DNA from: Sedimentitalea sp041224545
Lineage (GTDB): Bacteria > Pseudomonadota > Alphaproteobacteria > Rhodobacterales > Rhodobacteraceae
Assembly (NCBI RefSeq): GCF_041224545.1
Contig: NZ_JBGFGP010000166.1
Coordinates: forward strand, 124,001-188,000
Direction: 5' to 3'
DNA length: 64,000 nt
Part shown: piece after piece, positions 42,916-51,467 of the stretch
How the letters are laid out: every line of letters starts with the position of its first letter
Numbering within the stretch: position 1 is the first letter of the stretch
The notes under the pieces: model-generated
Told to the model about the DNA's origin: nothing
Seen by the model: the letters and a program-made list of their open reading frames with translations, nothing else
Database searches by the model: none
Made by a program: the position numbers and the translations under genes

Positions 42916-43006
42916 TTGTGTCCGTGTGTTGCGGACACTTTCTGGGCCCGCCGTCCTGTCAGAGCCGGACCACAGCGGTCCTGCGCTTGTGCGCATGCTG
43001 GCTCGT
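42916..43006 (-). promoter_or_regulatory. Structured 5' leader of the DEAD-box helicase mRNA
   Basis: From the predicted start of transcription (about 43006) to the ATG there are roughly 90 bases with three potential hairpins: GCGC/GCGC (42983-42994), GGACC/GGTCC (42967-42981) and a perfect 7-bp stem GTGTCCG/CGGACAC with 7-base loop (42918-42938). The last stem ends two bases before the start codon and leaves no free ribosome-binding site. The structure suggests control of translation by RNA folding. Confidence 0.55.
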
Positions 43007-43012
43007 CTCGCT

Positions 43013-43041
43013 GCATTAACAAAAAGGGACGCAGCGGTCAA
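43013..43041 (-). promoter_or_regulatory. Promoter of the DEAD-box helicase gene
   Basis: On the minus strand TTGACC (43041-43036), exactly 17 bases, then TAATGC (43018-43013): a good sigma-70-type pattern about 98 bases before the start codon. Confidence 0.6.
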
Positions 43042-43099
43042 ACTGCGCTGTCAAATTCCTGTGCGAATTGACGATTGTTTCCGTCCGGGCATTCGGTTC

Positions 43100-44023
43100 T
43101 CAATACGAGGGGAATTGTTTCCGGCGCGATTGATCGAGTTGCAGGTCGCACAGATGCAGCAAACCCTGTTCGGCAAGGCGCCGGCGATGGTCGGGGGTAT
43201 CGGCGTGGAGTTCGTCATAGAAAGCGCGCAACCCTTGCTCTCCGTAGTGCTTCGTGATCAACGAAAGCAGTTGATGCATGGTCATTCTGTTGCGACGCTC
43301 CACGCGCATCGGTGCGAGGTCGGCGCGGTACGAGCCGCGCTCCAGCCGGAATTTATAGGCGGCCATGAACGCGTCCCAGCTCCGGGCGTGGCAGTGGCAC
43401 AGGATCGTGTCGTCGAGCACGGCTTTGCCGGGGTTCCTGATGTCGCCGTGCAGCAGATTGTGAATGCGAAATATCACATCTTTCAGGCCGGTGCGGGCAA
43501 AGAGTTTGCCCTCGACATGGCTGAGAAACCCGCCTTCGAGATATTTTCCGTAAGTGGGATAAAGTTGCTCGGCGCTGGCCGCGCGCTCGTAGGGGAGTCG
43601 TTTGGTCAGCTTGAAGGCGGTGCCGTCCCCGGCCAGCGCCTCGGCAGGATAGATGCGGGCACATTGGGCGGTTTCGGGCAGGGCGGCAAGCTGATCCGCA
43701 AGCGAGGTCTTCGGGCACAGAAATTCATCCACATCGATATGGGCCAGCCAATCGACCTCGGCCCGGGCATAGGCATGGGTGGCATTGGCCGACTGTCGGA
43801 CCTGGTGCTTTTTCGGATGCCTTGGATGTTCGGCCCAGTAGGCGTCGTCGCATGTCTTCACACGGACCTTTGGATGCTCCTTGAGCAGGGCGAATGTCGC
43901 GGGATCGGCTTCGTCGAGATAGACATATATCCGGTGCGCGCCCAGTTCGAGGTGATGCGCCACGAAATTCAGGACCGCGCTGGTCGGTGCCTTGATGGTT
44001 GCAACGATCCCCCAGCGGATCAT
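43100..44023 (-). CDS. Family 2-type glycosyltransferase
   Basis: A 307-residue protein of the Glyco_tranf_2_4 type: it opens IVATIKAPTSAVLNFVAHHLELGA and contains HIDVDEFL, whose DVDEF matches the metal/donor-binding acidic motif. It lacks membrane helices, so is likely cytoplasmic. It starts four bases inside the end of the 44020-44757 gene, implying a coupled pair. Donor, acceptor and product are unknown. Confidence 0.82.
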   Translation of the reverse strand: MIRWGIVATIKAPTSAVLNFVAHHLELGAHRIYVYLDEADPATFALLKEHPKVRVKTCDDAYWAEHPRHPKKHQVRQSANATHAYARAEVDWLAHIDVDEFLCPKTSLADQLAALPETAQCARIYPAEALAGDGTAFKLTKRLPYERAASAEQLYPTYGKYLEGGFLSHVEGKLFARTGLKDVIFRIHNLLHGDIRNPGKAVLDDTILCHCHARSWDAFMAAYKFRLERGSYRADLAPMRVERRNRMTMHQLLSLITKHYGEQGLRAFYDELHADTPDHRRRLAEQGLLHLCDLQLDQSRRKQFPSY

Positions 44024-44757
44024 GTCCTGTCCTGAATTTTCTGGCGCATCAGTTGCAACCGGCGAAAGATGTTGTCGGGGTCGCGGTTCAGTTCCTGCAT
44101 CAGGTGATCGGCAAGCGGTGCGATGCCCGGATCGCTCAGCGCGAGTTCCCAGACCGGGGCGAGAATGTTGATGTCAAGCCCGCCGTTGCGGATCGAATAA
44201 TCGCCCATCTGCAAGGGCAGAGGGACCTGCAGGCGGCGATTGACAGGGTAAGGTACGCCGGGCGGCGTTCTGCCGTAGAGACGTTCGAACTCGTAGAGCT
44301 TCATCATCGAAAACAGCATCCGCAGCGCCTGTCCGACCTGTCGCTGCACGTCGGTTTCGCCGTGGTCGGCGAAAGTCATCACCGATGACACTTTCCACCG
44401 AAGATCAAGCTGATCGATCAGGTGCCCGTGCTGTTCCAGCCAGAGACGTCGAAACAGCGCCGCCGCGTGCGGCGGGGCGCTGTATTTCCGCAGGTTGGAA
44501 ATTAGAAGGGCGTTCAACAGGGCAAGCTGCGACTTGCCGGGGAATTCAGAGGCAATCTGCGCCTTCTTGCGCGACCAGCGCGTCGCGGTGCGTGGCGTCA
44601 GATCGGTCTGTGTGACGACCTGCGCGGCAAGCGCGTCGAGATCCGCATCAAGCGGGGGCAGGGCCACGACGTCCGGGTTGAAGGGCTTGCGGCGCGCATT
44701 ATACCGCTCAAGCATGGCCGCGAGGCCGCCGTCATAGGTTGCGTCGCGTTTGTCCAT
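44020..44757 (-). CDS. Uncharacterised 245-residue protein coupled to a glycosyltransferase
   Basis: No domain recognised. It is soluble, Arg/Leu-rich and apparently helical, with repeated ALLNALLISNLRKYS-like and LRMLFSMMKLYEFERLYG segments. The stop overlaps the start of the downstream glycosyltransferase (four bases), so the two proteins are probably made in similar amounts and work together. I recall similar partners beside such transferases in Rhodobacterales but cannot name the family. Its own promoter would lie in the 46-base gap after prfC or upstream of prfC. Confidence 0.75.
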   Translation of the reverse strand: MDKRDATYDGGLAAMLERYNARRKPFNPDVVALPPLDADLDALAAQVVTQTDLTPRTATRWSRKKAQIASEFPGKSQLALLNALLISNLRKYSAPPHAAALFRRLWLEQHGHLIDQLDLRWKVSSVMTFADHGETDVQRQVGQALRMLFSMMKLYEFERLYGRTPPGVPYPVNRRLQVPLPLQMGDYSIRNGGLDINILAPVWELALSDPGIAPLADHLMQELNRDPDNIFRRLQLMRQKIQDRT

Positions 44758-44803
44758 ACCCTGTGCTTACACCGGTGCGCAGCCGCTGAAAATCCCCATC
44801 TGC

Positions 44804-46411
44804 TCAGACCATCATTTCCTTGGTCGCGGTCAGGCGCACATCGGGGTAATCGCGTTCGATCCTGTCGATGTCCCATTGCAACCGGGTCAGGTACACGATG
44901 TCGCCGTCATGGTCATGTGCGATATGTTGCTTGTTGGCGTTGGCGAACTTGTCGACCGCGGCCTTGTCCCCCGAAACCCAGCGGGCGCTGGTGAACTGGC
45001 TGGCTTCGAAACGCACCGGCAGGCCGTATTCAAGCTCGATCCGGCTCGCCAGCACTTCGAATTGCAGGGCTCCGACCACCCCGACGATGAAGCCTGAGCC
45101 GATAGAGGGCTTGAAGACCTTGGCGGCGCCTTCCTCGGCGAATTGCATCAGCGCCTTTTCCAAATGCTTGGCCTTCATCGGGTCGCCCGCGCGCACACCC
45201 TGCAGCAGTTCGGGCGCAAAGGACGGAATGCCCGTCACCCGCAGCGCCTCGCCCTCGGTCAGCGTGTCACCGATGCGCAACTGCCCGTGGTTCGGGATAC
45301 CGATGATGTCACCGGCCCAGGCCTCGTCCGCAAGCTCGCGATCCGAGGCAAGGAACAGAACGGGGTTGGTGATCGCCATCGGTTTTTTCGACCGCACATG
45401 GGTCAGCTTCATGCCCCGCTTGAAATGTCCCGATGCCATGCGGACAAAGGCGACACGATCGCGATGCTTGGGGTCCATGTTGGCCTGCACCTTGAAGACA
45501 AAGCCCGCGACCTTGCTCTCTTCCGGCGAGATCTGGCGGGGCTGCGCCGACTGAATCTGCGGCTGCGGGCCATAAAGGCCGATGCCGTCCATCAACTCCT
45601 TGACCCCGAAACTGTTGATCGCCGAGCCGAACCAGATCGGCGTCATGTGACCTTCGAGCACCGCCTGCGGATCCAGCCGGGGCAGCAGTTCGCGCGCCAT
45701 CTCAAGCTCTTCGCGCAGCTGATCGAGGAGTTGCGCGGGCACGTGCTCGACCAGCGCCGGATCATTGAGGCCGTTGATCTCGATGCTTTCGGCGACCTTG
45801 TTGCGATCGGCGCGGTCCATCAGTTCAAGCCGGTCGCGCAGGATGTCGTAGCAGCCCATAAAATCGCGGCCCTGCCCGATGGGCCAACTGGCCGGCGTCA
45901 CGTCGATCGCCAGATTTTCCTGAATCTCGTCGATGATCTCGAAGACGTCCCTGCTTTCACGGTCCATCTTGTTGCAAAAGGTCAGGATGGGCAGATCACG
46001 CAGGCGGCAGACCTCGAACAGTTTCTGTGTCTGACTTTCGACACCCTTGGCACCGTCGATGACCATCACCGCCGCATCCACCGCCGTGAGCGTGCGATAG
46101 GTGTCTTCGGAAAAATCCGAGTGACCCGGCGTGTCAACCAGGTTGAAGCGGAACCTGTTGTAGTCGAACGACATTGCCGAGGCCGAGACCGAAATGCCGC
46201 GATCCTTTTCCATCTGCATGAAATCCGACCGGGTGCGCCGGGCCTCGCCCTTGGCGCGGACCTGTCCGGCCATCTGGATGGCACCGCCATAGAGCAGGAA
46301 TTTTTCCGTCAGCGTGGTCTTGCCCGCGTCCGGGTGCGAAATGATCGCAAAGGTACGGCGGCGCGCGATTTCGGGCGGCAATTCGGGGCGATTAGAAGCG
46401 GTGTCCAACAT
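44804..46411 (-). CDS. prfC: Peptide chain release factor 3
   Basis: A 535-residue translational GTPase that recycles RF1/RF2 after termination. G-domain motifs are SHPDAGKTTL (residues 25-34), DTPGHSDF and FCNKMDRES; the later SGHFKRGMKLTHVRSKK segment is the domain II region. Length fits RF3 and is shorter than EF-G. No Shine-Dalgarno is seen; a GC hairpin or a possible -10 element lies immediately before the ATG. Confidence 0.96.
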   Translation of the reverse strand: MLDTASNRPELPPEIARRRTFAIISHPDAGKTTLTEKFLLYGGAIQMAGQVRAKGEARRTRSDFMQMEKDRGISVSASAMSFDYNRFRFNLVDTPGHSDFSEDTYRTLTAVDAAVMVIDGAKGVESQTQKLFEVCRLRDLPILTFCNKMDRESRDVFEIIDEIQENLAIDVTPASWPIGQGRDFMGCYDILRDRLELMDRADRNKVAESIEINGLNDPALVEHVPAQLLDQLREELEMARELLPRLDPQAVLEGHMTPIWFGSAINSFGVKELMDGIGLYGPQPQIQSAQPRQISPEESKVAGFVFKVQANMDPKHRDRVAFVRMASGHFKRGMKLTHVRSKKPMAITNPVLFLASDRELADEAWAGDIIGIPNHGQLRIGDTLTEGEALRVTGIPSFAPELLQGVRAGDPMKAKHLEKALMQFAEEGAAKVFKPSIGSGFIVGVVGALQFEVLASRIELEYGLPVRFEASQFTSARWVSGDKAAVDKFANANKQHIAHDHDGDIVYLTRLQWDIDRIERDYPDVRLTATKEMMV

Positions 46412-46413
46412 GA

Positions 46414-46438
46414 GGCGCGTATAGGTAAGGAACGCGCC
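46414..46438 (-). promoter_or_regulatory. Inverted repeat directly upstream of prfC start
   Basis: GGCGCG (46438-46433 on the minus strand) and CGCGCC (46419-46414) form a 6-bp stem with a 13-base loop, ending two bases before the prfC ATG. Inside lies TATACG, which could instead be a -10 element giving a nearly leaderless mRNA; both cannot operate on the same transcript. Confidence 0.35.
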
Positions 46439-46543
46439 AAGCGCAAGAATATCGGCATCCGCAATCTGCGGCGCGCGGCATTCGCTGGCATTGCCGGCGG
46501 CAGCGGTGCTATGCGAGGGACAGAAATCAATGGGAGATCAGAG

Positions 46544-47323
46544 ATGGATTTGGGAATCGCCGGCAAACGGGCACTGGTCTGTGCCAGCAGCAAGGGTCTC
46601 GGGCTGGGCTGCGCCGAGGCGCTGGCAGAGGCAGGGGTCAACCTGGTCATGAACGCGCGCGGGGCCGAGGCGCTCGAGGCGTCTGCACAGGCGATCCGCG
46701 ATGAACATGGTGTCGAGGTTGTCACCGTGGCCGCCGATGTGGCGACCGCCGAGGGGCAGGCCCGCGTGATCGAAGCGGCGGCGGGGGTCGACATTCTTGT
46801 CAACAACGCCGGCGGGCCGCCGCCGGGCATGTGGTCCGACTGGGATCGCGACGATTTCATCAAGGCGCTGGATGCGAACATGCTCGCGCCGATCGCGCTG
46901 ATGAAGGCACTGATGCCGGCGATGATCGACAAGGGCTGGGGCCGGGTGGTCAACATCACCAGCCAGTCGGTGCGCGCGCCGATCGCGGCGCTTGGCCTGT
47001 CGAACTCCGCCCGCACCGGGCTGACCGGTTATGTCGCGGGCACCGCGCGGCAGGTGGCCGGAAGCGGGGTCAACATCAACAACCTTCTGCCGGGCATTCA
47101 CGCCACCGATCGCGCGGTTTCGCTGGACGGAGGCGTTGCCAAGGCGCAGGGCGTGTCGCTCGAAGAGGCACAGGCGCAGCGGGCCGCGACCATTCCCGCC
47201 GGGCGCTATGGCACGCGTCAGGAATTCGGCGCGGCCTGCGCCTTTCTGTGCAGTCGGCACGCGGGGTTCATCGTCGGGCAGAACATCCTGCTCGACGGTG
47301 GCGCGACCAATGTGACGATGTAG
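46544..47323 (+). CDS. SDR-family oxidoreductase lacking the usual catalytic Tyr-Lys
   Basis: A 259-residue Rossmann-fold short-chain dehydrogenase/reductase. The cofactor loop is CASSKGLGLG (variant of TGxxxGxG), and NNAGGPPPG and the C-terminal GQNILLDGGATNV are typical. The active-site region reads NITSQSVRAPIAALGLSNSARTG, where the YxxxK pair is replaced by SxxxR (SNSAR). Redox activity may be altered or lost. The start at 46544 (MDLGIAGKRAL) is family-like; the very long open frame upstream is a shadow of prfC. Substrate unknown. The AlkC-like gene follows one base later. Confidence 0.88.
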   Translation: MDLGIAGKRALVCASSKGLGLGCAEALAEAGVNLVMNARGAEALEASAQAIRDEHGVEVVTVAADVATAEGQARVIEAAAGVDILVNNAGGPPPGMWSDWDRDDFIKALDANMLAPIALMKALMPAMIDKGWGRVVNITSQSVRAPIAALGLSNSARTGLTGYVAGTARQVAGSGVNINNLLPGIHATDRAVSLDGGVAKAQGVSLEEAQAQRAATIPAGRYGTRQEFGAACAFLCSRHAGFIVGQNILLDGGATNVTM

Positions 47324-47324
47324 C

Positions 47325-48446
47325 ATGGCGCAGGGGTTTTCGCTGAAGGATCAGCTGTTCAACGCAGGCAAGGTGCATTATCTGGCCGGTCTTTTCGCGG
47401 CGGCAAACCCGGCATTCGATGGCGATCTGTTCGAACGGCAGGTCATGGCGCGCCTGACCGAACTCGAGCTGAAACAGCGCATAAGCTGGATCGCGGAATG
47501 TCTGGGCGAGCGATTGCCCGGACCCCTCGATGAAATCGCGCCGACCTTGCGCGCGGCCTTGCCCCCGCCGCTGGACCCGACGCTGACGGACGATGATTTC
47601 GGGGATTTCATCTTTGCGCCGCTGGGGGAATTGATCGTTCTGCGCGGGCTTGACAGCCCGGATGTATCGCTGGACCTGCTCGAGGAGATCACCCAGCGGT
47701 TCTCGATGGAATGGGCGATCCGTCCGTTTCTGAACCGCTGGCCGGACCTTGTTCTCGGGCGGATGCAAAGTTGGGCGCGCCATCCCAATTACCATGTGCG
47801 CCGTTTGGTAAGCGAAGGCAGCCGCCCGCGCCTGCCCTGGGGGCAATCGGTGGCAATCGACCTCACCGCGCCGCTGCCCTTGCTCGATGTGCTGCATGCG
47901 GACCGGACGCGATATGTCACCCGCTCGGTTGCCAACCACCTCAATGACATCAGCAAGACAGACCCGGCTCTTGTCATGGACCGGCTGGAGCACTGGGCCG
48001 GACAGGCGATGCAGGAGCGCGCGGAGCTTGACTGGATGACGCAACATGCCCTGCGCGGGCTCATCAAGGCGGGGGATGCGCGGGCGCTCTCCTTGCTGGG
48101 CTTCGATGCGGGTGCGGATATCGAGGTGCTGCGCTTTGATGTGCCCGATCGCGTGGCAATTGGCGATGCGCTGGCGATGTCCGCAACGCTGCGCTCGGCG
48201 ACGGGGGCGCGTGCGCTGGTCGACTACGTGTTCTGGCGGCGCCGCGCCAATGGCGAACTGGCCCCCAAGGTGTTCAAGCTGAAACAGCTCGACCTTGCGC
48301 AAGGCACCGCGAGCGATCTGCGCAAATCGCATAAGCTCAAGGGCGACGCCACCACATTCCGGTTGTATCCGGGGCCGCATCGCGTCGAACTTCAGATCAA
48401 TGGACGGGTGCGGGCCGAGGCACTATTCGAACTGATTGCGGATTAA
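47325..48446 (+). CDS. AlkC-like DNA alkylation repair protein
   Basis: A 373-residue HEAT-repeat protein expected to remove N3-alkylated purines by a flexible alpha-helical-repeat glycosylase fold. The signature HPNYHVRRLVSEGSRPRLPW is characteristic of the DNA alkylation repair family. The C-terminal 100 residues (VAIGDALAMSATLRSATGA..., GPHRVELQINGRV) look like an immunoglobulin-like domain found in AlkC but not AlkD. It is soluble and cytoplasmic. Start one base after the SDR stop. Confidence 0.86.
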   Translation: MAQGFSLKDQLFNAGKVHYLAGLFAAANPAFDGDLFERQVMARLTELELKQRISWIAECLGERLPGPLDEIAPTLRAALPPPLDPTLTDDDFGDFIFAPLGELIVLRGLDSPDVSLDLLEEITQRFSMEWAIRPFLNRWPDLVLGRMQSWARHPNYHVRRLVSEGSRPRLPWGQSVAIDLTAPLPLLDVLHADRTRYVTRSVANHLNDISKTDPALVMDRLEHWAGQAMQERAELDWMTQHALRGLIKAGDARALSLLGFDAGADIEVLRFDVPDRVAIGDALAMSATLRSATGARALVDYVFWRRRANGELAPKVFKLKQLDLAQGTASDLRKSHKLKGDATTFRLYPGPHRVELQINGRVRAEALFELIAD

Positions 48447-48449
48447 CGC

Positions 48450-49403
48450 ATGGCAAAGCAGGACCTGAGCAGCGAGCGTTTGCGTGACATCGTCACCGAC
48501 ATCGCCGAGGAGATGGCCGCAGAGACCGAGCGGGGCAAGGTGGCGGATTACATTCCGCCGCTGGCGCGCATCGACCCGAACCAGTTTGCGCTGTCGGTGA
48601 TCACCCGCGACGGCGAGACGATTTCGGCAGGCGATGCGCAGACCCGTTTTTCGATCCAGAGCGTGTCCAAGGTATTCACGCTGGCGCTTGGCCTCGGTCG
48701 TCTGGGGGATCGTCTCTGGAGCCGGGTCGGGCGCGAACCGTCGGGCGATCCGTTCAACTCGATCGTGCAGCTGGAGTATGAAAAGGGACTGCCGCGCAAC
48801 CCGTTCATCAATGCCGGTGCAATCGTCGTCACCGACAGTATCCTGGGCAGCTTCGTGCCCAAGGAAGCCCTGGGCGAAATCCTGCGCTTCGTGCGGTTCC
48901 TGGCCAGCGATGACGATATCGCCATCGACCCCGACGTGGCGCGTTCGGAACTGGCGACGGGGTTCCAAAACGCCGCGCTGGCGAATTTCATGCGCAGCTT
49001 TGGCACCATCACCAGTCCGCCGGAACAGACGCTGGGCGTATATTTTCACCATTGCGCAATTGCGATGACGACGGAACAACTGGCGGCGTCCGCGCGGTTC
49101 CTCGCGTTTGACGGATGCCTGTCGCCGGGCGGACCCCGTGCGATTTCCGCGCGGATGGCACGACAGATCAACACGCTGATGCTGACCTGCGGGCACTATG
49201 ACGGTTCCGGCGAATTCGCCTTTCGTGTCGGCCTGCCGGGCAAGAGCGGTGTCGGCGGCGGCATCATGGCAGTGGTGCCGGGGCAGGCGGCGATCAGTTG
49301 CTGGTCGCCCGGCCTGAATGCGGTCGGCAACTCGCATCTGGCTTCGCGGGCGCTGGAACGGTTGGCGCTGCGCACCGGCTGGTCGGTCTTTGCGCCACGC
49401 TAG
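48450..49403 (+). CDS. glsA: Glutaminase
   Basis: A 317-residue serine-dependent glutaminase that hydrolyses glutamine to glutamate and ammonia. It has the beta-lactamase-like SxxK motif in FSIQSVSKVF, plus DPFNSIVQLE, NPFINAGAIV and the C-terminal GKSGVGGGIMAVVPG. It follows the AlkC-like gene by three bases. Acid resistance or nitrogen metabolism are family roles; neither is evident from the neighbours. Confidence 0.94.
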   Translation: MAKQDLSSERLRDIVTDIAEEMAAETERGKVADYIPPLARIDPNQFALSVITRDGETISAGDAQTRFSIQSVSKVFTLALGLGRLGDRLWSRVGREPSGDPFNSIVQLEYEKGLPRNPFINAGAIVVTDSILGSFVPKEALGEILRFVRFLASDDDIAIDPDVARSELATGFQNAALANFMRSFGTITSPPEQTLGVYFHHCAIAMTTEQLAASARFLAFDGCLSPGGPRAISARMARQINTLMLTCGHYDGSGEFAFRVGLPGKSGVGGGIMAVVPGQAAISCWSPGLNAVGNSHLASRALERLALRTGWSVFAPR

Positions 49404-49451
49404 GTTGCGCAGGGGCGTGGGGATTGTTATCTGCGCTGATACCCGACGACC

Positions 49452-50588
49452 ATGATCGCGACGTCCAAGAGGAACCCGGTGGAGCACGTCAGAACAGCGC
49501 AACCTGCCCCAGCGCGCTCCGCGCCCAGGCTCGAAATCCGCAATCTGACGCGGAAATTCCACGGGCGCACGGTGGTGAATGATGTCTCGCTCAGTATCGA
49601 ACCGGGACAGGTGACCTGCCTGCTCGGTCCGTCGGGCTGTGGCAAGTCGACGACGCTACGCATGGTTGCCGGGGTCGAAATGCAAGACAGCGGCGAAATC
49701 TGGGTTGATGGCAAGCTGGTCTGCGACACCGTTTTCCGGGTGCCGCCCGAGCGGCGAGAAATCGGGCTGATGTTCCAGGACTTCGCGTTGTTTCCGCATC
49801 TGAGCGTCGCGGGCAATGTCGCCTACGGTTTGCGCGGCACGCGGGATGACAAGCGCGCGCGGGTCGAGGAATTGTTGCGGCGGGTCGACCTGTTGCAATT
49901 CATCGACGGCTATCCGCACCAGCTTTCGGGTGGCGAGCAACAGCGGGTGGCGCTGGCCCGTGCACTGGCGCCGCGTCCACGGATCATGTTGATGGATGAA
50001 CCGTTCTCGGGGCTCGACAACCGGTTGCGCGATGGCATTCGCGACGAAACCCTGACCCTGCTCAAGGAAGAGGACACCGCCGTCCTGCTTGTCACGCACG
50101 AGCCCGAAGAGGCGATGCGCATGGCCGATGAAATCGCCCTGATGCGGGATGGCCGGATCGTGCAGCAAGGCGCGCCATATAATGTCTATACCCGGCCCGT
50201 CGATCGTGCGGCGGTATCGTTCTTCAGCGATACCAATGTCTTGCGCGCTCAGGTGAACGGGGCGCTTGCGGATACCCCCTTTGGCCAGTTTCTTGCGCCG
50301 GGCATTCCCGATGGCACCGATGTGGACATCGTATTCCGGCCCCAGCATGTGCGCATCGATTTCGACCGTGGCGGGTCGGGGCCATTGCCCACCCCCACCG
50401 ATGGGGTGGCGGCGCGGGGTGTCGTCGAACGGGCACGGTTCATGGGGCATGAAAGCCTTGTCGAGTTTCGCATGTCGCACGACGGTTCGGTGATCAAGGC
50501 CACGGTTCCCAACGTCTTCCTGCCCTCGGCGGGCAAGGTCATGTGGCTGACGATCCGGCGCGACCGCTGTTTCGTGTTTCCCGCCTGA
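49452..50588 (+). CDS. Iron/polyamine-type ABC transporter ATP-binding protein
   Basis: A 378-residue ATPase of the FbpC/PotA/CysA class. Walker A is LLGPSGCGKSTTL, the signature LSGGEQQRVALARAL, Walker B IMLMDEPFSGLD, with a MALT-type regulatory TOBE domain at the C terminus (about residues 270-378). There is no permease or binding protein within the window, so it is either an orphan or serves a transporter elsewhere. An alternative name such as ferric-iron importer is possible but unproven. Confidence 0.9.
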   Translation: MIATSKRNPVEHVRTAQPAPARSAPRLEIRNLTRKFHGRTVVNDVSLSIEPGQVTCLLGPSGCGKSTTLRMVAGVEMQDSGEIWVDGKLVCDTVFRVPPERREIGLMFQDFALFPHLSVAGNVAYGLRGTRDDKRARVEELLRRVDLLQFIDGYPHQLSGGEQQRVALARALAPRPRIMLMDEPFSGLDNRLRDGIRDETLTLLKEEDTAVLLVTHEPEEAMRMADEIALMRDGRIVQQGAPYNVYTRPVDRAAVSFFSDTNVLRAQVNGALADTPFGQFLAPGIPDGTDVDIVFRPQHVRIDFDRGGSGPLPTPTDGVAARGVVERARFMGHESLVEFRMSHDGSVIKATVPNVFLPSAGKVMWLTIRRDRCFVFPA

Positions 50589-51251
50589 TCAGACCCGGTC
50601 GGACAGGCGCTTGCCTGGCTCGTCGGCGAACAGCTCGGGCAAGGGAGTCGCGGTTTCGATCAGATCGACGCGGAAATCACGAAATGCGCTGCCGGTCTCG
50701 CTCCAGGCGGTCAGGAGCCAGACCCGCCCCCAGCTTTCGAGTTTCAGCGGACGGATTGTATCCTGTCGGGTCTGCTCCGCCGTGTCGCGGTAAGACAGGC
50801 GCAGCTTTTGCCGTCCGGCAATGGCGCTGCGCAGGCTGACCATGTGCGACAGGCCGCGCGCCGCGTTCGCCAATGGGGTCAGTGCGGTTTTCCACGCATC
50901 CGCCTCGGCAACGGTTTCGGCTGGCAGCGCCATGTCGATCTTTTGCGTCAGGGTCTGCGCCGCAGCGCTGAGCGCGGGGTCGGCGGCCTCGGATACGATG
51001 GCAATTCCCAGTTGCAACACGTCGAGCTCCGCCGGCGACAGGTGCAGCGGCGGAAGCGCGATCGTATCGGCCATCCTGTAGCCGGTGCCGGGCGTGCCCT
51101 GTATCGGGACCCCGGCGGCAAGCAGACGATCCATGTCGCGATAGACGGTGCGCACCGAAACCCCCAGCCCGGACGCAAGATCCTGTGCCCGGTGCAACGC
51201 TCCGTCACGCAGCAGGTTGATCAGGGTCACAAGTCGGTCTGTGCGGGCCAT
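50589..51251 (-). CDS. YafY/WYL-domain transcriptional regulator
   Basis: A 220-residue repressor-type protein: N-terminal HTH (MARTDRLVTLINLLRDGAL; SVRTVYRDMDRLLAAGV), then a WYL ligand-sensing domain, here with WGRVWLLTAW replacing the tryptophan-tyrosine-leucine core. Start chosen at MARTDRL (51251); a GTG five codons upstream is open. It diverges from tatA, and its leader contains the inverted repeat at 51292-51309. Its ligand is unknown. Confidence 0.87.
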   Translation of the reverse strand: MARTDRLVTLINLLRDGALHRAQDLASGLGVSVRTVYRDMDRLLAAGVPIQGTPGTGYRMADTIALPPLHLSPAELDVLQLGIAIVSEAADPALSAAAQTLTQKIDMALPAETVAEADAWKTALTPLANAARGLSHMVSLRSAIAGRQKLRLSYRDTAEQTRQDTIRPLKLESWGRVWLLTAWSETGSAFRDFRVDLIETATPLPELFADEPGKRLSDRV

Positions 51252-51281
51252 GTGGCTTGGTGGCACGAGGAGGATGCATTG

Positions 51282-51309
51282 TCCATAGAAACTGACAAAA
51301 ACCTGTCAG
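51282..51309 (-). promoter_or_regulatory. Promoter and operator-like palindrome of the WYL regulator gene
   Basis: CTGACA and TGTCAG form a perfect 6-base inverted repeat with a 6-base centre (51292-51309). On the minus strand CTGACA (51309-51304), 16 bases, TATGGA (51287-51282) resembles a promoter whose -35 and spacer overlap the palindrome. This is what autoregulation by a WYL/YafY regulator would look like. Confidence 0.55.
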
Positions 51310-51467
51310 GAATACCGGGCGCTGCCGGTTTTCCGCAGGCGAACGGCGCGACCTGCGGCACTTTCGGGCCGATCCGGCTTTTGTGGAGGCGCTGGGGCGC
51401 TTAGAAAACGGATGAATTTTGCAGCGCGGCGATGACTCGCGACCTGCACGAATCTGAGGAGACGGAC

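Noticed and set aside
45143..46543. Long plus-strand open frame (part of a 726-codon frame) antisense to prfC
   Set aside because: It only reads the complement of a fully motif-supported prfC. Only the part from 46544 has SDR motifs.
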